Assembly: GCA_028023455.1 (NCBI GenBank)
Contig: JAQFVV010000021.1
Span: 2,285,351-2,349,350, forward strand
Length of the DNA: 64,000 nt
Reading direction: 5' to 3'
Source: Epiperipatus broadwayi
Lineage: Eukaryota > Onychophora > Udeonychophora > Euonychophora > Peripatidae
Position 1 is the stretch's first letter. Each line of letters begins with the position of its first letter. The notes beneath the pieces were generated by a model, which saw only the letters and a program-made list of their open reading frames with translations, was not told the origin of the DNA and did not search any database. The position numbers and the translations under genes were made by a program. Positions 1 through 14,621 of this stretch are shown here, piece after piece.

Positions 1-1225
1 ACAAGATAATAGTCATATCCATGTCATTTTGATCATGAATTTCTTCATGATTAAAATAATATGAATGGTAATGTATTCATTTGCTGTGCCCTGACCGAAA
101 ATTCAAATCTAGGTGGAACTTAAAAGTTTGTTCAAACAGGTGAAAATTTCCAAGCAAGTTCAATACTTATTTTGACAATCAGGTGTGTTAATTAACCCAT
201 AAAATCATCAAATTTTGATTGGTAAATATAGATTTAACTAAAATGCCAAGATCCTAATATAATTTGATTGTTTCAAATGTGTATCTACAAACTATGTATC
301 TACGAATTAATCATAAAAAGGTGATAGGATGCAATCCTTATGGCACTCCACCATTTCTATTTTAAACATAATTTGTCTAGAATATAATTATTATAATTTT
401 GATTTCTAAAGGATACGTCCAAGTTAATGTTTTTTTTAAAAAAAGTTCAATTCAAATTATAAAAATATTTGAATAAAAGATTGATATTTTTTATTGTTGA
501 AACGAAAATGTCAATATATTTAAAGCTTAGTCCGCTCTTTTCTTTTTTCTCTTTCAATTTAAGATAAAAAGAGAATTTAGATTTCCTGTTTTATCTTTTT
601 TTATTATTATTTAAATTAAAGCTAATGTGTGCATCCAGTATCTTGCATTAGAAGGAAATTAATGGTATGTGACTTAATCAAATCCATCACATTGGAAGAA
701 AAGACCAAATTTAAATTGTTGTCACACTTTTTAAATTTTTTTCCTCCGAATTTTAAAAGAATTTACCGTTTTGGATTTGATAATCATTAATCTCATCAAA
801 TGTGTTTTATATATATAATTAAGAAAAAAAATACAATAAAATTATAATTTATATATTTTTTCATTTTAGTTTTCTGTTAGTGTCTCTCTCACCTTTTTGC
901 AATTATCTACCTGTGCAGAAACTGACTACTCTTTTTTATTATGCTGGTACTTGTGAACAATCTTGATTCTTTACATTGTCATACACCAGAATATACATGC
1001 CCATATTGACAGGTTAATACCATTTATCACATCATTCTAGTACATGGTGGGGACTGATTTGTATCATCTTTTAACACTTTATGGAAGATTGAACAGCCAT
1101 TGCACTATATATATATGTGTGCGTGTGTGTTTTGACTTTTTATTACTACCTCTCTCTTCTTAACTGTAAAGTATCACAACCATTCACTCTGCTAAATCAG
1201 CTCACTCTCTCTAACTATCTATGCA
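1..1225. other. Gene-free AT-rich DNA
   Basis: No convincing exon, RNA gene or mobile-element coding remnant was seen on either strand. The stretch is homopolymer-rich, with short AT and GT runs near 1,109-1,130 only. Confidence 0.6.
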
Positions 1226-1435
1226 TTTATCTTGTGCTTTGGATTGAATTTCATTTACTTAATAAACCAGTGTTGGAGTATTAATATCGATATATTACAT
1301 AATATTAACTGCTGGAAAGTTTATATAAACATTCATAGAAATTAATACCATGTAATACATTGAAATTAAAACTAAATTTGGTTTATTAAATAAACAGAAC
1401 ATTTTCAGTCCAAAGCACAAGATAAAATTTTCTAA
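1226..1435. repeat. Foldback repeat, family E
   Basis: The two ends are imperfect inverted repeats. The left arm begins with TTTATCTTGTGCTTTGGA and the right arm ends with TCCAAAGCACAAGATAAAA. Both arms also share a TTAATAAACCA / TGGTTTATTAA core. A partial diverged third arm lies at about 1,650-1,745, containing CTTTATTAAGTAAATAAA and ACACAAGATA. It is probably a non-autonomous palindromic element; no coding sequence is present. Confidence 0.6.
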
Positions 1436-1745
1436 AAAAGAACAGACCATTTCACTCTATGTCTTGGTTCCTTTTATGTGAAGCACTTTGGAAAGAAAGC
1501 CAGAATATTTTTAAATAATCACATTGCTTTTTAAGGCTATATTTTAAATTGCTTTATATTATTCTAATTGGCATTTATGAGTTTTTAAATTTACATCTTA
1601 TCAATACCAAATCACATACTGAAATATGAAAATATAAAGATTCGCAGAGATTAATATTATCTAATACATTGAGATTAATATTTTAAAACTGCTTTATTAA
1701 GTAAATAAAATACTCTCAATCTATAACACAAGATACATGTTTTAA

Positions 1746-4700
1746 ATGAAAGCATGGACTGTTTTTTTCTCTTTACCTCAATTCCTTTATATATATATTG
1801 TTGAATGCTGTATTCCATCTAAATTGAAGAAAGAAGGCTCCAAACGTTGGTGCCATTTCGTAACTGGTTGAATTGATGAATGCTGGGTGATGGTTAGGAT
1901 GATCAATCTGATCTGATAAAAAAAATCCAAAATCTAATTTAAATTAATCTAGTCTAGTTCAATCGGGTCGTCATTATGTAATAAACCATCACAAAGCACA
2001 AATAATCTCTCTTAAAGTCTAATTTATTTAAGCTATATATGAAACGAAAGAATAATGAGATTATCTTCTCCAGACATTAACAAATCCATCACATTACAAA
2101 GTACACTGCACTGAGCAATGAACTAGCATACCATCGCCCTAAACAATAATATATGATTAGGCTAACTACTTGATTAGCAATCTAGTCAAATCCAATTGAT
2201 AACTAAAGCAGATTTCAATATATATTTTATTAACCTATTACTATTGTAGTAATTTAAATCTACTTCATTATTTAATGATGCTGCATTTCATCTTAACGTA
2301 TAAGCTTCTAAATACCTATAATTGTATTTTACAAAACATTTTTACATATAGACACTATTTAAATATCAAAACAAAATAATACTTGACTCAAATATATATC
2401 TAGTTTAATAAACGCTAAATAGAAAGTATAAACAGTCGTGTCAGTAAGCGATACACAATTCTTTCTACTAATCTTTAATTAATAATTTTCTATTGACATC
2501 AACTGGTTTTAATATCATTTTATAAATACTTTGAAAATTTATGCACTCATTTAAATGTTTGAACAAATTAATATACATCTAGTTTACTAAGAAGCTATAA
2601 AATAATTTATAAATAATTTATTCATGTCTTCCAATAAAGTGATACTTAATTATTGCTTCATTTATATGTTAAAATAGAATACTTCACTAGAATTTATTAT
2701 CAACACTCTATTAGCTCATTTCTAACTCTACAATGTCCAACCACATTACATAAAAGATATATTAAGTTTCTATTGGATGTTTATTCACCTATGAGTATTA
2801 ATATTATTTATTTGAATCTTTAAACAATTGAATATAGAATTGGTTGGCAATAATTAAAATATATGATTATAATTGATATTTATACAAATCAAAACAATAT
2901 TCAATTAAACCGGTCAATGAAGTTTGTTCTCTTCATTTTATAGAAGTTTAAGAAAAATATCTAAGACGAGTTATTCTGAACCAACGATAAAGCACGATCT
3001 ATTTAGATTTTTATGACGGAATCAGACAAACATGAAATGATTGACTTTGTAATATTAACTAAGGAAATGATAATATATATATAATATTCGAATGCAAATA
3101 TAAATATAAAATTCATATGGGAATAAAATAAAATACTAATAAGCAAAACATATCATATCTTATATTCTAGCTCACTTACCAAGCTGGGTTTCAACCTTGC
3201 TATTTAAATAGCTACGTCATCTTATGCAATCCAAATAAAATAAAATAATTAAGCGTAGTCTTGGTATTTAAATTAACTCAATTTATTGGATTATATAAAA
3301 GAAAATTGGCAAGATTAGTTATAAAATACATTGGAAATTACTTTATATTTCAGATTGATTGACTAAATAAAAATGATAAAATTACTATGTGTATCTCTAA
3401 ATGCGTTGCGACAACAATAACGACATAAAAAAAATGAATGAATGAATGGAGAGACTTTTGGATATTTTATTGAAAAATTTATATATAACAGATACCAAAG
3501 ATATGAAGTCGGATGACATTGAAGTTTATTTGTTTATCAAAATAATAACCGATAAATGAATATGAAATCATATGATATATTTGAATCTCTCCAATCATTT
3601 TCATTTAATAAATTATATTACTCTTAAAGATAATTTAAATAAAATACACATCCTTTTTAAATACATGTAAAAAAAAATTATTATGCGCACATTTTATATA
3701 TAAAAAAAAATATCATACCATATATATATAAGAGTCTGTCCGTTCACTATTTATTTGTCCATTGATAGACTTCAGTTTTTATGATGCAAAAAGAAGTTTA
3801 TTTCTCAGAAATAATAATCCGAAACAATGCTTCACTAACAGTCCTTTTTCTTTTCCAGAGAGGAGAGTGCAATTTAATTAGCCCTTTTTTTTTTATGATG
3901 TGAATTAATCCAGTTGATCCTGTGTTCCTTTTCTCGTGACACGATGTTTACGCAAATCCAATGGTAGTTATATGCCAAACTTTAAACCAGAGATATCTTT
4001 GTTTTTAAAACTAAAATAGCCTATTTTTATATAAAGCATTTTTTTTTATAGGTTTCCTTTTTTATATTTATATTTTGTTATCGTTCCCTTGGAAAACCTT
4101 CGCAACTGCCCCTTCAACTGATTGAACGGGCAGATAATTTAAGCTTATTTTTTCATGTTTTATGGTTTAACACAAAAAAAAATATTGAAAAACTTTTATT
4201 TGTAAAAATACAGAAAATAGGTCCATCCGTGTCAATTACAAAAAGACGATAGCTTCTCTTATAGTCTGTTGGCTGCTATTTATGTATTCTATTTCTGGCA
4301 TTCTGGTATCATAACAACCACTGAATATTACTCAAATAAACCTCAATGCCAAATGATTTCCTGCCTGGCATTCAAGTACGATGTAAGTTTGGAGAAAATG
4401 GATACATGGAAATTAAATCCAAATTCGATTAGATTTTTCTTATTATTTGTAAACCAAAATACAAAATTAATATAACAACCTTTATTCACTTTATAAACAC
4501 AAATAATTTACACATATATATTTTTTTAATAATAATATTTTTTTAAAATTAATTTATAAACAAATATACATAACACAAAAACATTGAACTATATGTAATA
4601 ATGTTACTATGGTGACGGCATTAATATACATGAAATATGTAAAAATATCGATCCTATTTAAGTAAACTTATATTGTACTGAATTGTTTTTAAAATTTATT

Positions 4701-7421
4701 TATTTACCTATATGTTTTTCCTGAGATTGATTATAGTGAATTTATTATTTTAAAGCTAGAATCAACAGTAAACAATTCTATTTAAAAGCTTTAGGTTGCC
4801 ATGGTGATCAATTTAAATCTATATTTCCAAGATCTTCCATTATCTATCTATCAAGCAAAAGAAAAATCAAATAAGATCAACAAACTTCTTTATTTTTTTT
4901 TTAAATACCTGGATCATTAATTTGAATATTCACTATATATATATATATTATAGCTTTCGATTTATTACATTATTGTATGGATGTTGTAAAGATCAATTTT
5001 AGTAAAGAATTTAAATTTTATGTAATAACTGATAATAAAAAAAAAACATTATTATTTAATTTATAGAAGAAGTTAAATAATTGTTTCATAAGTGTAAATT
5101 TGAGTTAACATTTTTTAAATAGTTATAATCTATACAAGTTATTATTTTGATTATAAATTGTACTATTTATTTTTAAAATAAAAAAAGTAAATAATAGTTA
5201 AAATCATGTAAAGTATTTTAATCAATAATTATGATGATTAAAATTAATATTTTTTATTGTTATTTAATAATACATTTGAAAATTATTACTTATTTGTTAT
5301 TTTAAACTTATCTAATTAATGATAAAATAAATGGGCGTAAGATGTGTGTTAATAGATGTGTGCACACATTGATTTAATAATTAAGATTTTATTTCCTGTT
5401 AAAGTGGTCAATTTGTTAATTATATAAATAATAAATGTTACTTTTAATAATATAAAGGTCATAAAAGTTCATAAAATCAATAACTAGAATAATAGTGTAA
5501 ATTATAAAACTTAGGTGTTAAAATTTTATTTTAAATAAATATTTTTTTATTAAAAATATAATTTAAATTTCGCATTATTAAAATTTATAAATATTGATTT
5601 AATAATATTCATTTTAATTAGATATCTGAAGATAATTAACCAATCAGTTATAGTAAGGATTTTACCTATAAATAGGAATAAGCAAGTGATAAAAAAAAAT
5701 ATCAAGAAATCATTGGCAGAGGAAAATATTTTTCCCCTAAAATTTAAGTACATATTTATTAAAATTTAATTATTTTTTAATAATAAAAGTTAAATAATAA
5801 TTCTAAAAATATGGGAATTAATTTTAAGAAGTTTGTTAATATATTTCATTATGGAGTGAAAAGTAAACTATCGTTGTTGATGTTGTACATATGCTGACTA
5901 CCCACATGTAATAATGATTGAAATAAAGTTTTATTCACTTGGATAAAATTACTTCAACAAAAAAAACTGCATGCCACTTAAACATTTTTCTGTTTAAAAT
6001 GAGAGAAATATGTAAGAAAAGTATTTCTTAATAATTTTTATATACCATATGATAGGAAACATGTTCTGCTAAATCTTATCTTAATTAGTAATAAATGTAA
6101 TTATTTATATTTGTTAAGGCTATTAATACTTAAAGATATGAATTTATTTATGACATTGTTAAGATGATACGTGCATAAAAAAAGATGGAGATGATGTAGA
6201 TTAAGTCTTATTGAAAAGTTAATAGTTACTGACTTTAATATAATTTATATATTAATAATTTTTTAACTATTTTAAATATTGATTATTCAAAGGAATAATA
6301 TTAGAATTTCTAATTCTGCAAGTATGTGTTTTGAAATTTAAAGAAAGAAATGAAACTTTAAAAAATATATAGTAAAATATATTTACTAAATTGCAAAGTA
6401 AGCATATAGTTATTATAGAATGAAAAAATGAACATATACAACAAGAATATATTATTGTTAATAAATAATTCTAATTTGAATTTTATCTATATTTGCAAAT
6501 TATAAGTAATGGTGAAGAGAGCAGAGGAGAGAGGAAAGAAGAAAACAAATTTCTCTTCTTTCAAACAACAGTTGGCCCTTGATGTCATCATAGAAATCAT
6601 ACTCTCAACTAAGTGTTGTGATTTTTTTATTTATTTTGAGAAGTTGAAGAAAACTTTGTATTGTTTTATTTGAATTGATTATAATATTAATATAATACTG
6701 AGTATTTAAAATTATTTATTTTATATATCATGTTAGATTTAAGTATTTAAATTTTTTGTATAAAAAATTATTAATTATAATTCTATAACATGGAAGAAGT
6801 GATATTTATAAGAAAGTGGTGATAATTATAAACTATTATGATTAAGGGTAATATTTTAATAAAACATAAGATATTGGTATTTAATTTTAAGCACAGAATC
6901 AGATAAATAAAGATGTGTGATATTTATAATATATAAACTTAAATAAAAATATATGACAGAATTGAATTCATTTATTATAATATTAGTATGTTTGTGTAAT
7001 GGTGTGTTTAGTTGATCTCTTTACAAATTAAAGATAAATCATTTATTATATTTATGATAAATTCTATCATAAAACTGTTTGGTTTTAGCTTTCTTGATAT
7101 GTTAAAATTATTATAATGAGTTAATGATAAGTTTAGATGTTATGAGAGAAGTAATGTATTATATTTTATGCAATATAAGTATCTCATAAGGAGAATCATA
7201 TTTTTAAGTAGTGGTAGAGGAAAGTATATCTATTAAAAATCATGTAGTGTTGTGGATGTGTTTATTCAGATCAAATATGACAAAGTATAGAATAAGTTGG
7301 AATATTTAGGATATAATGGACAGTGACATTTCTAAAATCTGTTAGAGTTTGAAATAATAGCCATGATAGAAAATTAAAGTAGACACAATATGATATATGG
7401 CCTTAAGTTACATTTATTCCA
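1746..7421. other. Gene-free AT-rich DNA
   Basis: Long, extremely AT-rich stretch with many in-frame stops in all frames. The few open frames, such as 4,269-4,475 and 5,550-5,753 (minus), have AT-driven composition and no recognisable domain. No RNA gene or repeat array was recognised. Confidence 0.55.
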
Positions 7422-7548
7422 TGATCATCATCATCATCAACCTTATCAATACACTTCAAGATGAAGGTCTCTCCAAATTCAAACCATCTTCTCCAATCTT
7501 TAGCTTCTCTTCTCCACATCATCCTGCACACTTTCATTCTTATAACCA
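7422..7548 (-). mobile_element. RTE-type LINE 3' end, short fragment
   Basis: Read on the minus strand this encodes about 30 residues matching the last part of the RTE reverse-transcriptase ORF. They include RMMWRREAKDWRRWFEFGET and FILKCID, followed by a short GAT-repeat tail, the usual 3' end of RTE-clade elements. It is close to the copy at 29,857-30,165, which has VMWRREAKDRKRWIELGETF. Only the 3' terminus is present, as expected for 5'-truncated retroposition. The clade is assigned from the remembered motif pattern, not from a search. Confidence 0.75.
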
Positions 7549-10500
7549 ACACCCTACTTTTTATCATGAAAAGTCACATTGGTATAAATATTGTATTAAT
7601 GAATTGAAGATATAAGTATTGGTAATAACTAAGCTTTGGAATGCTGAGAAGATAGGTTAATTTATTGCAAAAATGATAAAATATGAAACAAATAGAATAT
7701 TAAAGAAGAAGAGCCCGCTAATCTCTTGACCATCAATGCTTGACAAGAGGATATTTTGTGAATGTTTTATTTGATATATGAGATCAAAATACAAAATGAG
7801 AGTATATGGTATAAGTGATATAATATTGAAAGAAAACCTGATATTTATTTTTATTATTGTATGTAATGGAATAAAATGTCATATCTTTATGAATGTCTAA
7901 AATAATCAAGCATTTATTTTATAATAAAATAATAAAATATAAGGAAGAGATATAAGTTATAGAAGTGTATTACACAATAATATTGTATGAAAGTTCAAGG
8001 TGGAGGAGTTACAATATAAAAAAAAATATTTTTATGAAATATTTGTACTTGATCAAAATACAACTTGTATTTTTTTTTGTTAATATCTTTTAATATAAAA
8101 TAGTAAGAAATATATTAATGATAATGGAGTAAAATATAGATCCTATTTATAAATTATTTCAGATTGAAGTATAAATTATTTTAATTTGTAATCATTTTAA
8201 TTATTTAGCTAATTTTATTGTGTGATGATTTGTTATTGTGTTTTAAATACTCTTCATTAGAACTAAGATATTTGTTAATTATTTTTAAATTTGTAATGTT
8301 TTTTTAAATTAATAATATATTGATAGTCTCCTTTCTTGTTCTCAAGTCATTGTGAACCAGCATTGCTTTACATATATTATTATGATTGAATATATTTGTA
8401 ATTGTTGCAGATAATTTGAAATAATATAATAGATAATAAAAAATATGATGATTATTTAAGACATTAGATATTGTATTTAAAAATATTAATCAATTTAAAT
8501 TTTCTACATCATTCTCAATGATTATAGTGAAAAATTAAAGTAATTAACATGTCATATAAGAATAGGAATAATTGAATTATAATCCATTCTGATAGTAACT
8601 TATTTTAAAATTAATTATGGCAATTAATAGGGTTATAAGTGTTTGTTAATAATATTTATTTGTTTAACAGTAAATTTATAAAAAAAGTTAGTTAATTAGT
8701 TTAAAGGTGAGGAAGTGATTATTATGTCTGCTTCTTAATTATTTTAACTGTGGCTGGATATAAAATACCTCTCTACATTTAGTTATGTGGATTAATTTAT
8801 CCATTTAAAAAACAATATTTACCCTAGATATTTATTTATTTAACAAATGTTATTAAATAAGTGGTGTAAAATAATTTCAATAAGTAGATGACTATTATAT
8901 TATATTATTAAATTTATCATGGGAAATTTTAATATTTAGTATAATTTACTTATTTTGTTGTTAGTCATCAGAATAGCATTGATATTTTAGTGGAGTTAAA
9001 ATTGTATGATATTCCTATTCCATTGGGAATATGCTTTAGGTCTAGGCTCAATGTTAAAAAGATTACTTTACCAGATGATTGTACAACAAATCTCATGATT
9101 ATTGTTTTTTTGTTAAACGATTCATTTAATATTGGTGTAATAATATATTAGACATGGAATGATTCAGATTGATAGTATTAGAATTCTTATATAAAATAAA
9201 AAAATCCCTATAATTTTTTTTTATATCTACCATTGATAATGGTTCATCATCATCCAGTTAGGTCACAATATATATATATATGTTGTAATGGTCAGATTCA
9301 TTTAGTCAGTAAAACAATCTTAGGAACCAACCGATGATTACTAATTCACATATCTGTGTGTAACATCAATGTAAACATTACCACAGTCAATACAAAGTTG
9401 AACCTCATTACCTATACCCCCAGGGTATTTCTATGTTTGCATCTGATGTTAACATATATGCCCTTTTTTTATATCTCACTGAAGTCAAGGGGAAGAGACT
9501 CTAAAAGTACTTGAAAAATAATTGTGATTGTAAATAAGATGCAAATTGTGAGAGGTGATGTTTATAGAAAAATGTATTAGTAACAATAAAAGCAAAAGTA
9601 AATTAAAATGAATTAAACATTTATATAGCTAAATTTGCAGATTGTATTGAATGAGTTTGTTGCAGACTATAAACTAATTAGCAACTCAACAGCTTAATTA
9701 ATGCTAATTTATATGAAAGAGGAAGGGTCCTATAAGTTTTATATGTCTTATTAATCTTCAGGGTGGACATTATATGATGCTTTAGTGAATAATTGATGAA
9801 CAATCAAGCAATGTTAAGATGGAAGTATGTACTTGACTATATTAAAATTTACGATCATGAATAAATGACTTCCATATAGTTAGAATTATGACAGACTGCA
9901 CACTTGGAATATTAGAATTTAAAATACATTAAAATATACTGAGTATAGTGCTAGGTTATGAACAACAGAAGAATATTATCCAATGAAGAAAAAAATGTGG
10001 GAATGCCTGCTTTGGTGAAGCCTACCCAAGGACTTCGTAGAATCAGAGGGTCATATGAAGCAGGGATAAACATCTGCTCCTATAACCAGTAATGAAATTA
10101 TTACTATCAAGCAGGAACAATCTTCTACAATGATAATAATATGAATAATAAAAAGCGAAGATTCTCTGAGTATAAAAATATGAGATATGTCCATCTTTAG
10201 CAAGATCATATTTGAAGAGAAATACCTGGAAAATCTTTTTCCCAAAGCAGGATTACACATCTGATTGAAATGCAAATATATGAACTAGTGAATATAAATA
10301 ATCCAACAATGCCAATTAATTAGAAAGAGTGAGCAATAAATAATTCTTAAATATAGAAGCCAGAAATTAGAAGACCAATAAAGATAAGTATGAGTGACCT
10401 TATTATAAGTTTAAACAAATAGTCATATATTACTTTATCGGGCTAAAATTAGGTTTAAATGGTTTATCATATATACATATGTAAATACAATTAGAAGATT

Positions 10501-10570
10501 TAAATAAACCCTGCTTAAGTGAAGGTTTACCCTATAGATCTTACAAATATGAAGAAGTACATTATAGCTT
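7549..10570. other. Gene-free AT-rich DNA
   Basis: No exon or RNA gene recognised. A somewhat less AT-rich patch around 9,290-9,500 and another at 9,980-10,270 have no recognisable coding similarity. The minus-strand open frame at 10,051-10,275 lacks domain-like features. Confidence 0.5.
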
Positions 10571-10656
10571 GAGAGGTCTGTGATATATATATATATAGTA
10601 CCAACATTGTATTGAGAGGTCTGTGATATATATATATATAGTACCAACATTGTATT
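10571..10656. repeat. Two-copy 43-bp tandem duplication
   Basis: Units 10,571-10,613 and 10,614-10,656 appear identical. Each starts GAGAGGTCTGTGA, contains a TA run, and ends with GTACCAACATTGTATT. The lack of divergence suggests a recent duplication. Confidence 0.85.
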
Positions 10657-13600
10657 GGCACATAATAATTTTATCTAAAAATTATTAAAACAAAAATCTT
10701 TCATTAAAAGAGAATAATATTTAAAAGTTTAAGAGTTTTCTATTACAGTTTGTTTTCAAAAACATAGATGAAAATGCAAATAGTTTTTTCTATTATTAGT
10801 AGTTGAAATAAAAGTTACAGTTAATTAATTAGAAGGGGAAAGGGGGTTTTGCTTTAGAAGCATCAAGTTAAAAGTTTTATAAAAGAAGTAAAGAGTTTCT
10901 TAGTATTATTATCTGTTGAAATATAACTTAAAGTTTAAAAATATAAATCTCTTTTTATTTAAGTTAAAGAAAAAAGGTAATCTTAAAACTAGTGTTGAGT
11001 TTAGATTAAAATATACATGTCCGTAAATGACGAATGCTTGTTAATAAAATATATATGTGTCATTATAAATATTGCATAAATACATGCATGTTAAAATGAA
11101 ATAAAGGAAAATTATATTTAAAACATGGCAATGGCTACTAATCAAAAATGTAAAAATAACATGTTTGCGATGGCTGCTAATTGATATCTCCAACAACAGG
11201 ATTAAAAGCTTATCTCAAATGAATGCAATTAAAACAAAGAAAAAACTTTGACAACAGATATAGCTGGAGGATATCAAATTGACAACACATCTTAGGTATA
11301 AAGAGTCAATTTTTATCAGACAGTTCAGTTTAGAAATGAGTGTAGAGTGAACAATTAAAAAAAGAGTTTTAGTTTTGATCAGATAATCTATGAGTTCAAT
11401 TCGTCAATCAATCATGCAGTGTTAATAGCCTCATCGAAAAAATATGATGAACTTCAAACCTTGTCCAAATACCAGTACTCTACCTGAGATGAAGTAACAG
11501 CTGCCCAATAAGTGAGAGCCACCTGAGTATCTACCGTTTTAATAATAATAGTGCCACAAAATAAATAACCATCCTCAACCTTAATATAAGAAGTAACCAG
11601 GATTGTCAATCAACAAGAATCCTCTGCAGAAGTGTAAAACCAGCTGGCTGGTAATAAAACAATTCAGAAACATGCTAGAAACACAGGAAGCAAACAACCA
11701 AAATCTCCATGCTCCAAAACCTAGGTGTTTAATAACTTTCTTATTTCCATTTATAAATTCAAAGTAGTCATTGCCATCCATAAAGCCTACAGAGTCAGTA
11801 GTAAATGAATTCTATTGATACATAAAGAACTATTGATGTGTGTGTTGGTTTGAATGGCTTATATTTAATATTTATCATACATTTAATACTTTGTCATTTA
11901 ACATTGTTAGATTATATTTTCATGTGTATTTAAAAGGTGCGTACATGGTCATATATAAGTACCTTAAATGTTTATGTTAATTAAAAAATATCTAAAGTAG
12001 TTTAAAACTTCTATAATTAGTGTTAATTAAAATAAACTTTCTTTTAAACTTAAAGCTTTATTTTGTTGGTCAATTCTTTTGCCACTAATTAAAACAATAA
12101 AATTGATTACAAGTAGCTGAGCTAGTCATGGGTGTATCTTGGGCATTGAATTAGTGGCCATTGTTTAAAGCATGTTATTTATCCTCTGGGTAATTAACTG
12201 GCACCCATGTTTCTACAAAACAAAAAGATGCTTCGAACATGGTGTTGAATTCAACAGTCGAGAAGAAGTTATGTCCTGGAAATGTAATGCTAGGTATATT
12301 TATGATAACTATCGTTTGGACATACATACTCTCTGTGTATGTTCTTCTCTGCCTAAGAGGCCGGTATGTAAACAGTATTTAACATACAATATATATATAT
12401 AATTATAATGAAACATGAAAACTAATTTATCTTGGCTAGCATAAATCAAATGAGATATATTTGTCCCTTCAAAAAAAATCAAAATTAATCTTAGTTTTAA
12501 CATTATTTTCAAAATTAACTCAACTTATTTTTATATTTGTTTATAAAAAAAAGCACACCTGGTTTTCTAATTGCAAAAGTAAAAATTTCAAATTGAAATG
12601 CATGATTAACTGTATTTTAAAAAAAATCTTTAAGCCAGGTGAGGGAGGGAGTTAAAAATGTCTTAGAGTTTTTAATTATTGAGCATACTTTTAAAATGAT
12701 TCTCAGAATTTTAAGAAATGAAAAGGTATCTACAGAATTAGCCTTCTGTCACTTGATTCTTAGAATAATAAATTTGGCATATATGTACAATTTCAGATTG
12801 ATCACATCTAATAATATATTCAATCATATTCAATAAATAGAGCTTAGTTAACTATATATATATAATTTTAAGTAAACTATTAAAGAAATATCTCGAAATA
12901 AAATAAATAATATCAGTAAAAGAGAAATATCAAATACATATAAAGTGTTTTACTGGTCATAGGAATGTGGAGATCTCAAGTCTAGAGTTTAAATGTTTCT
13001 GCTTTACCATTGGGAAGGGTTTGAAAATACAGCAAGATATGAAGAGCAGTATGATATGTAATGATGAAGCATAGCTTTCATGGTGCAATTCACATAGTTA
13101 TGGATGATCCTTTCCTCAGATATCAATAGTGAATTTGATGATAGAGTGGTTCTTTGGAATAGCAAATGATAGAAAGTGGCATAATTAACTAAGTGGCTTC
13201 TAATTTCTAAAATGTTGGCATGGCAGGTCAATTAGCAGGCTGAATTCTTTGATGGTAACAGAAACATTGACACAAGTACATCTCAGCAAACTTCAAATGG
13301 ACAGCAGTTCATCCAACCATCAAGATTCCAAACTCACTGTACCCAGAAATAGTTAAGGAGAATTGCACAATCTTTTTACTTACTAGTTATCATAGTACAG
13401 GGCTTTTATCAGCCAAATAATTATCTTTTTAAAACTTTTGTTGAAACAACCTTTATGAATTTTTCTTATATAAACAGCTTGAATAAATTTTCACAAAGAA
13501 ACACCCTATTATTTTTACATTTGCTGAGGTATTTATGCAACTTTTGAAAAAAGGCTCCCAAATTTATTTTAATTAAAATATAATTTTGCTGATGATAATT

Positions 13601-14501
13601 TTGATCAGCTTAATTTCAATTTAATTATGTACTTTTTTTTTAATTAGTAACATTTTCCAAGTTCCAAATATCTTTGTCTGCATGCATTCTTACAGTAAAT
13701 ATATTGTAAAAGAGATTGCCTTATTTTTCATTTATTAGAAAAAGTTTTAATAATAATCATAAATGTACCTACGCCCTATAATTAATCTGCTTTACAAAAT
13801 AAAATGCTCAGGAATTTTAATTAGCCGAATTTTCTAGAAACACTTATACATTTATTATACATTTGAATGTTAATTATGTACCTAATCATAGTTCTTTGTA
13901 CCCACACATACAAATCCCTTTAGTAAATTTAATGAAGTAAATTTTTATTATTATAAGCTTTTTAATAAAATAAAATTTAAATTTTCAATTGAAATTATTT
14001 AGTTATAAATCTAAATTGATAAGTTTAAAATTTAGTTATAAATTGGCATGAAGCACGCATATATATATACATGAGAAAATCATTTGTTAAATTTAATTTA
14101 TTAATAAAATCACAATTATAAATGATACTACTTAAACATCAATAATAACCAGAAGTAAATAATAATAATCGAATATTTTATTGCTTAGGAGTTGAAAAGA
14201 AATTTGAGCACCGGAAATGACAGAATTGTCAACAGTTCATGGACTTTAAGCTCAGAATCTGCCACTCTAACATCGCAGCAAACTACCCAGGGCATACTTG
14301 TTGTATTAAAGAATTGGTCATAGTTTTTGATAAACAAATATTAGATATGAATATGACCTCGGAAGGTCAAACAACTTATGATCATCAAAATAATAATTTG
14401 AATATAATTATTTCATACTATTGCCTAAACTTCAGTCAGTCAGTGGCTGTTACACTGGACTCAAATCCGACATTATCTCATACTTGTATAATCTCAAATT
14501 T
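10657..14501. other. Mostly gene-free; three unexplained less AT-rich patches
   Basis: Patches at 11,380-11,800, 12,170-12,400 and 12,960-13,350 are less AT-rich than their surroundings. The 12,172-12,402 patch is listed separately as a weak exon candidate. The other two have short minus-strand frames (11,581-11,781; 13,004-13,231) with no domain I recognise. They may be old mobile-element remains. Confidence 0.4.
12172..12402 (+). other. Weak cysteine-rich exon candidate
   Basis: A 76-codon open frame contains the stretch HPCFYKTKRCFEHGVEFNSR, then SWKCNAR, and later LCVCSSLPKRPVC. It thus has six closely spaced cysteines and mixed polar residues, unlike the Ile/Lys/Phe-rich frames that AT-rich DNA gives by chance. 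A GTATAT that could act as a donor follows the NAR codons. I do not recognise the family. The spacing is loosely like small secreted cysteine-rich domains, but no acceptor, signal peptide or neighbouring exon supports a gene, and chance or an old mobile element remains possible. Confidence 0.2.
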
Positions 14502-14621
14502 TAGTTTAGTTTTTTTTTTCTCACATGTCAAATAAGTTGACCGGGAAGCGAACCCTGGCCAACTGCTTGGAAGGCAGTTATGCTAACCGCTAGGCCACCA
14601 ACGCTTGACTAGTTTAGTTTT
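14502..14621 (-). mobile_element. tRNA-Gly-derived SINE with 12-bp target duplication (copy 1)
   Basis: On the minus strand 14,514-14,609 reads as a tRNA-Gly(UCC)-like body. It has acceptor GCGTTGG, an A-box region TGGCCTAGCGGTTAGCA, anticodon arm AACTGC-CTTCCAA-GCAGTT with UCC in the loop, and a B-box-like GGGTTCGC. A roughly 20-bp non-tRNA tail follows (ACTTATTTGACATGTGAG). The same 12-mer TAGTTTAGTTTT flanks it at 14,502-14,513 and 14,610-14,621, which shows retroposition. The 3' acceptor strand has decayed, so this is not a functional tRNA. Confidence 0.88.

Noticed and set aside
14514-14609. Functional tRNA-Gly(UCC) gene
   Set aside because: The acceptor 3' strand does not pair, the copy is flanked by target duplications and has a shared tail, so it is a SINE.
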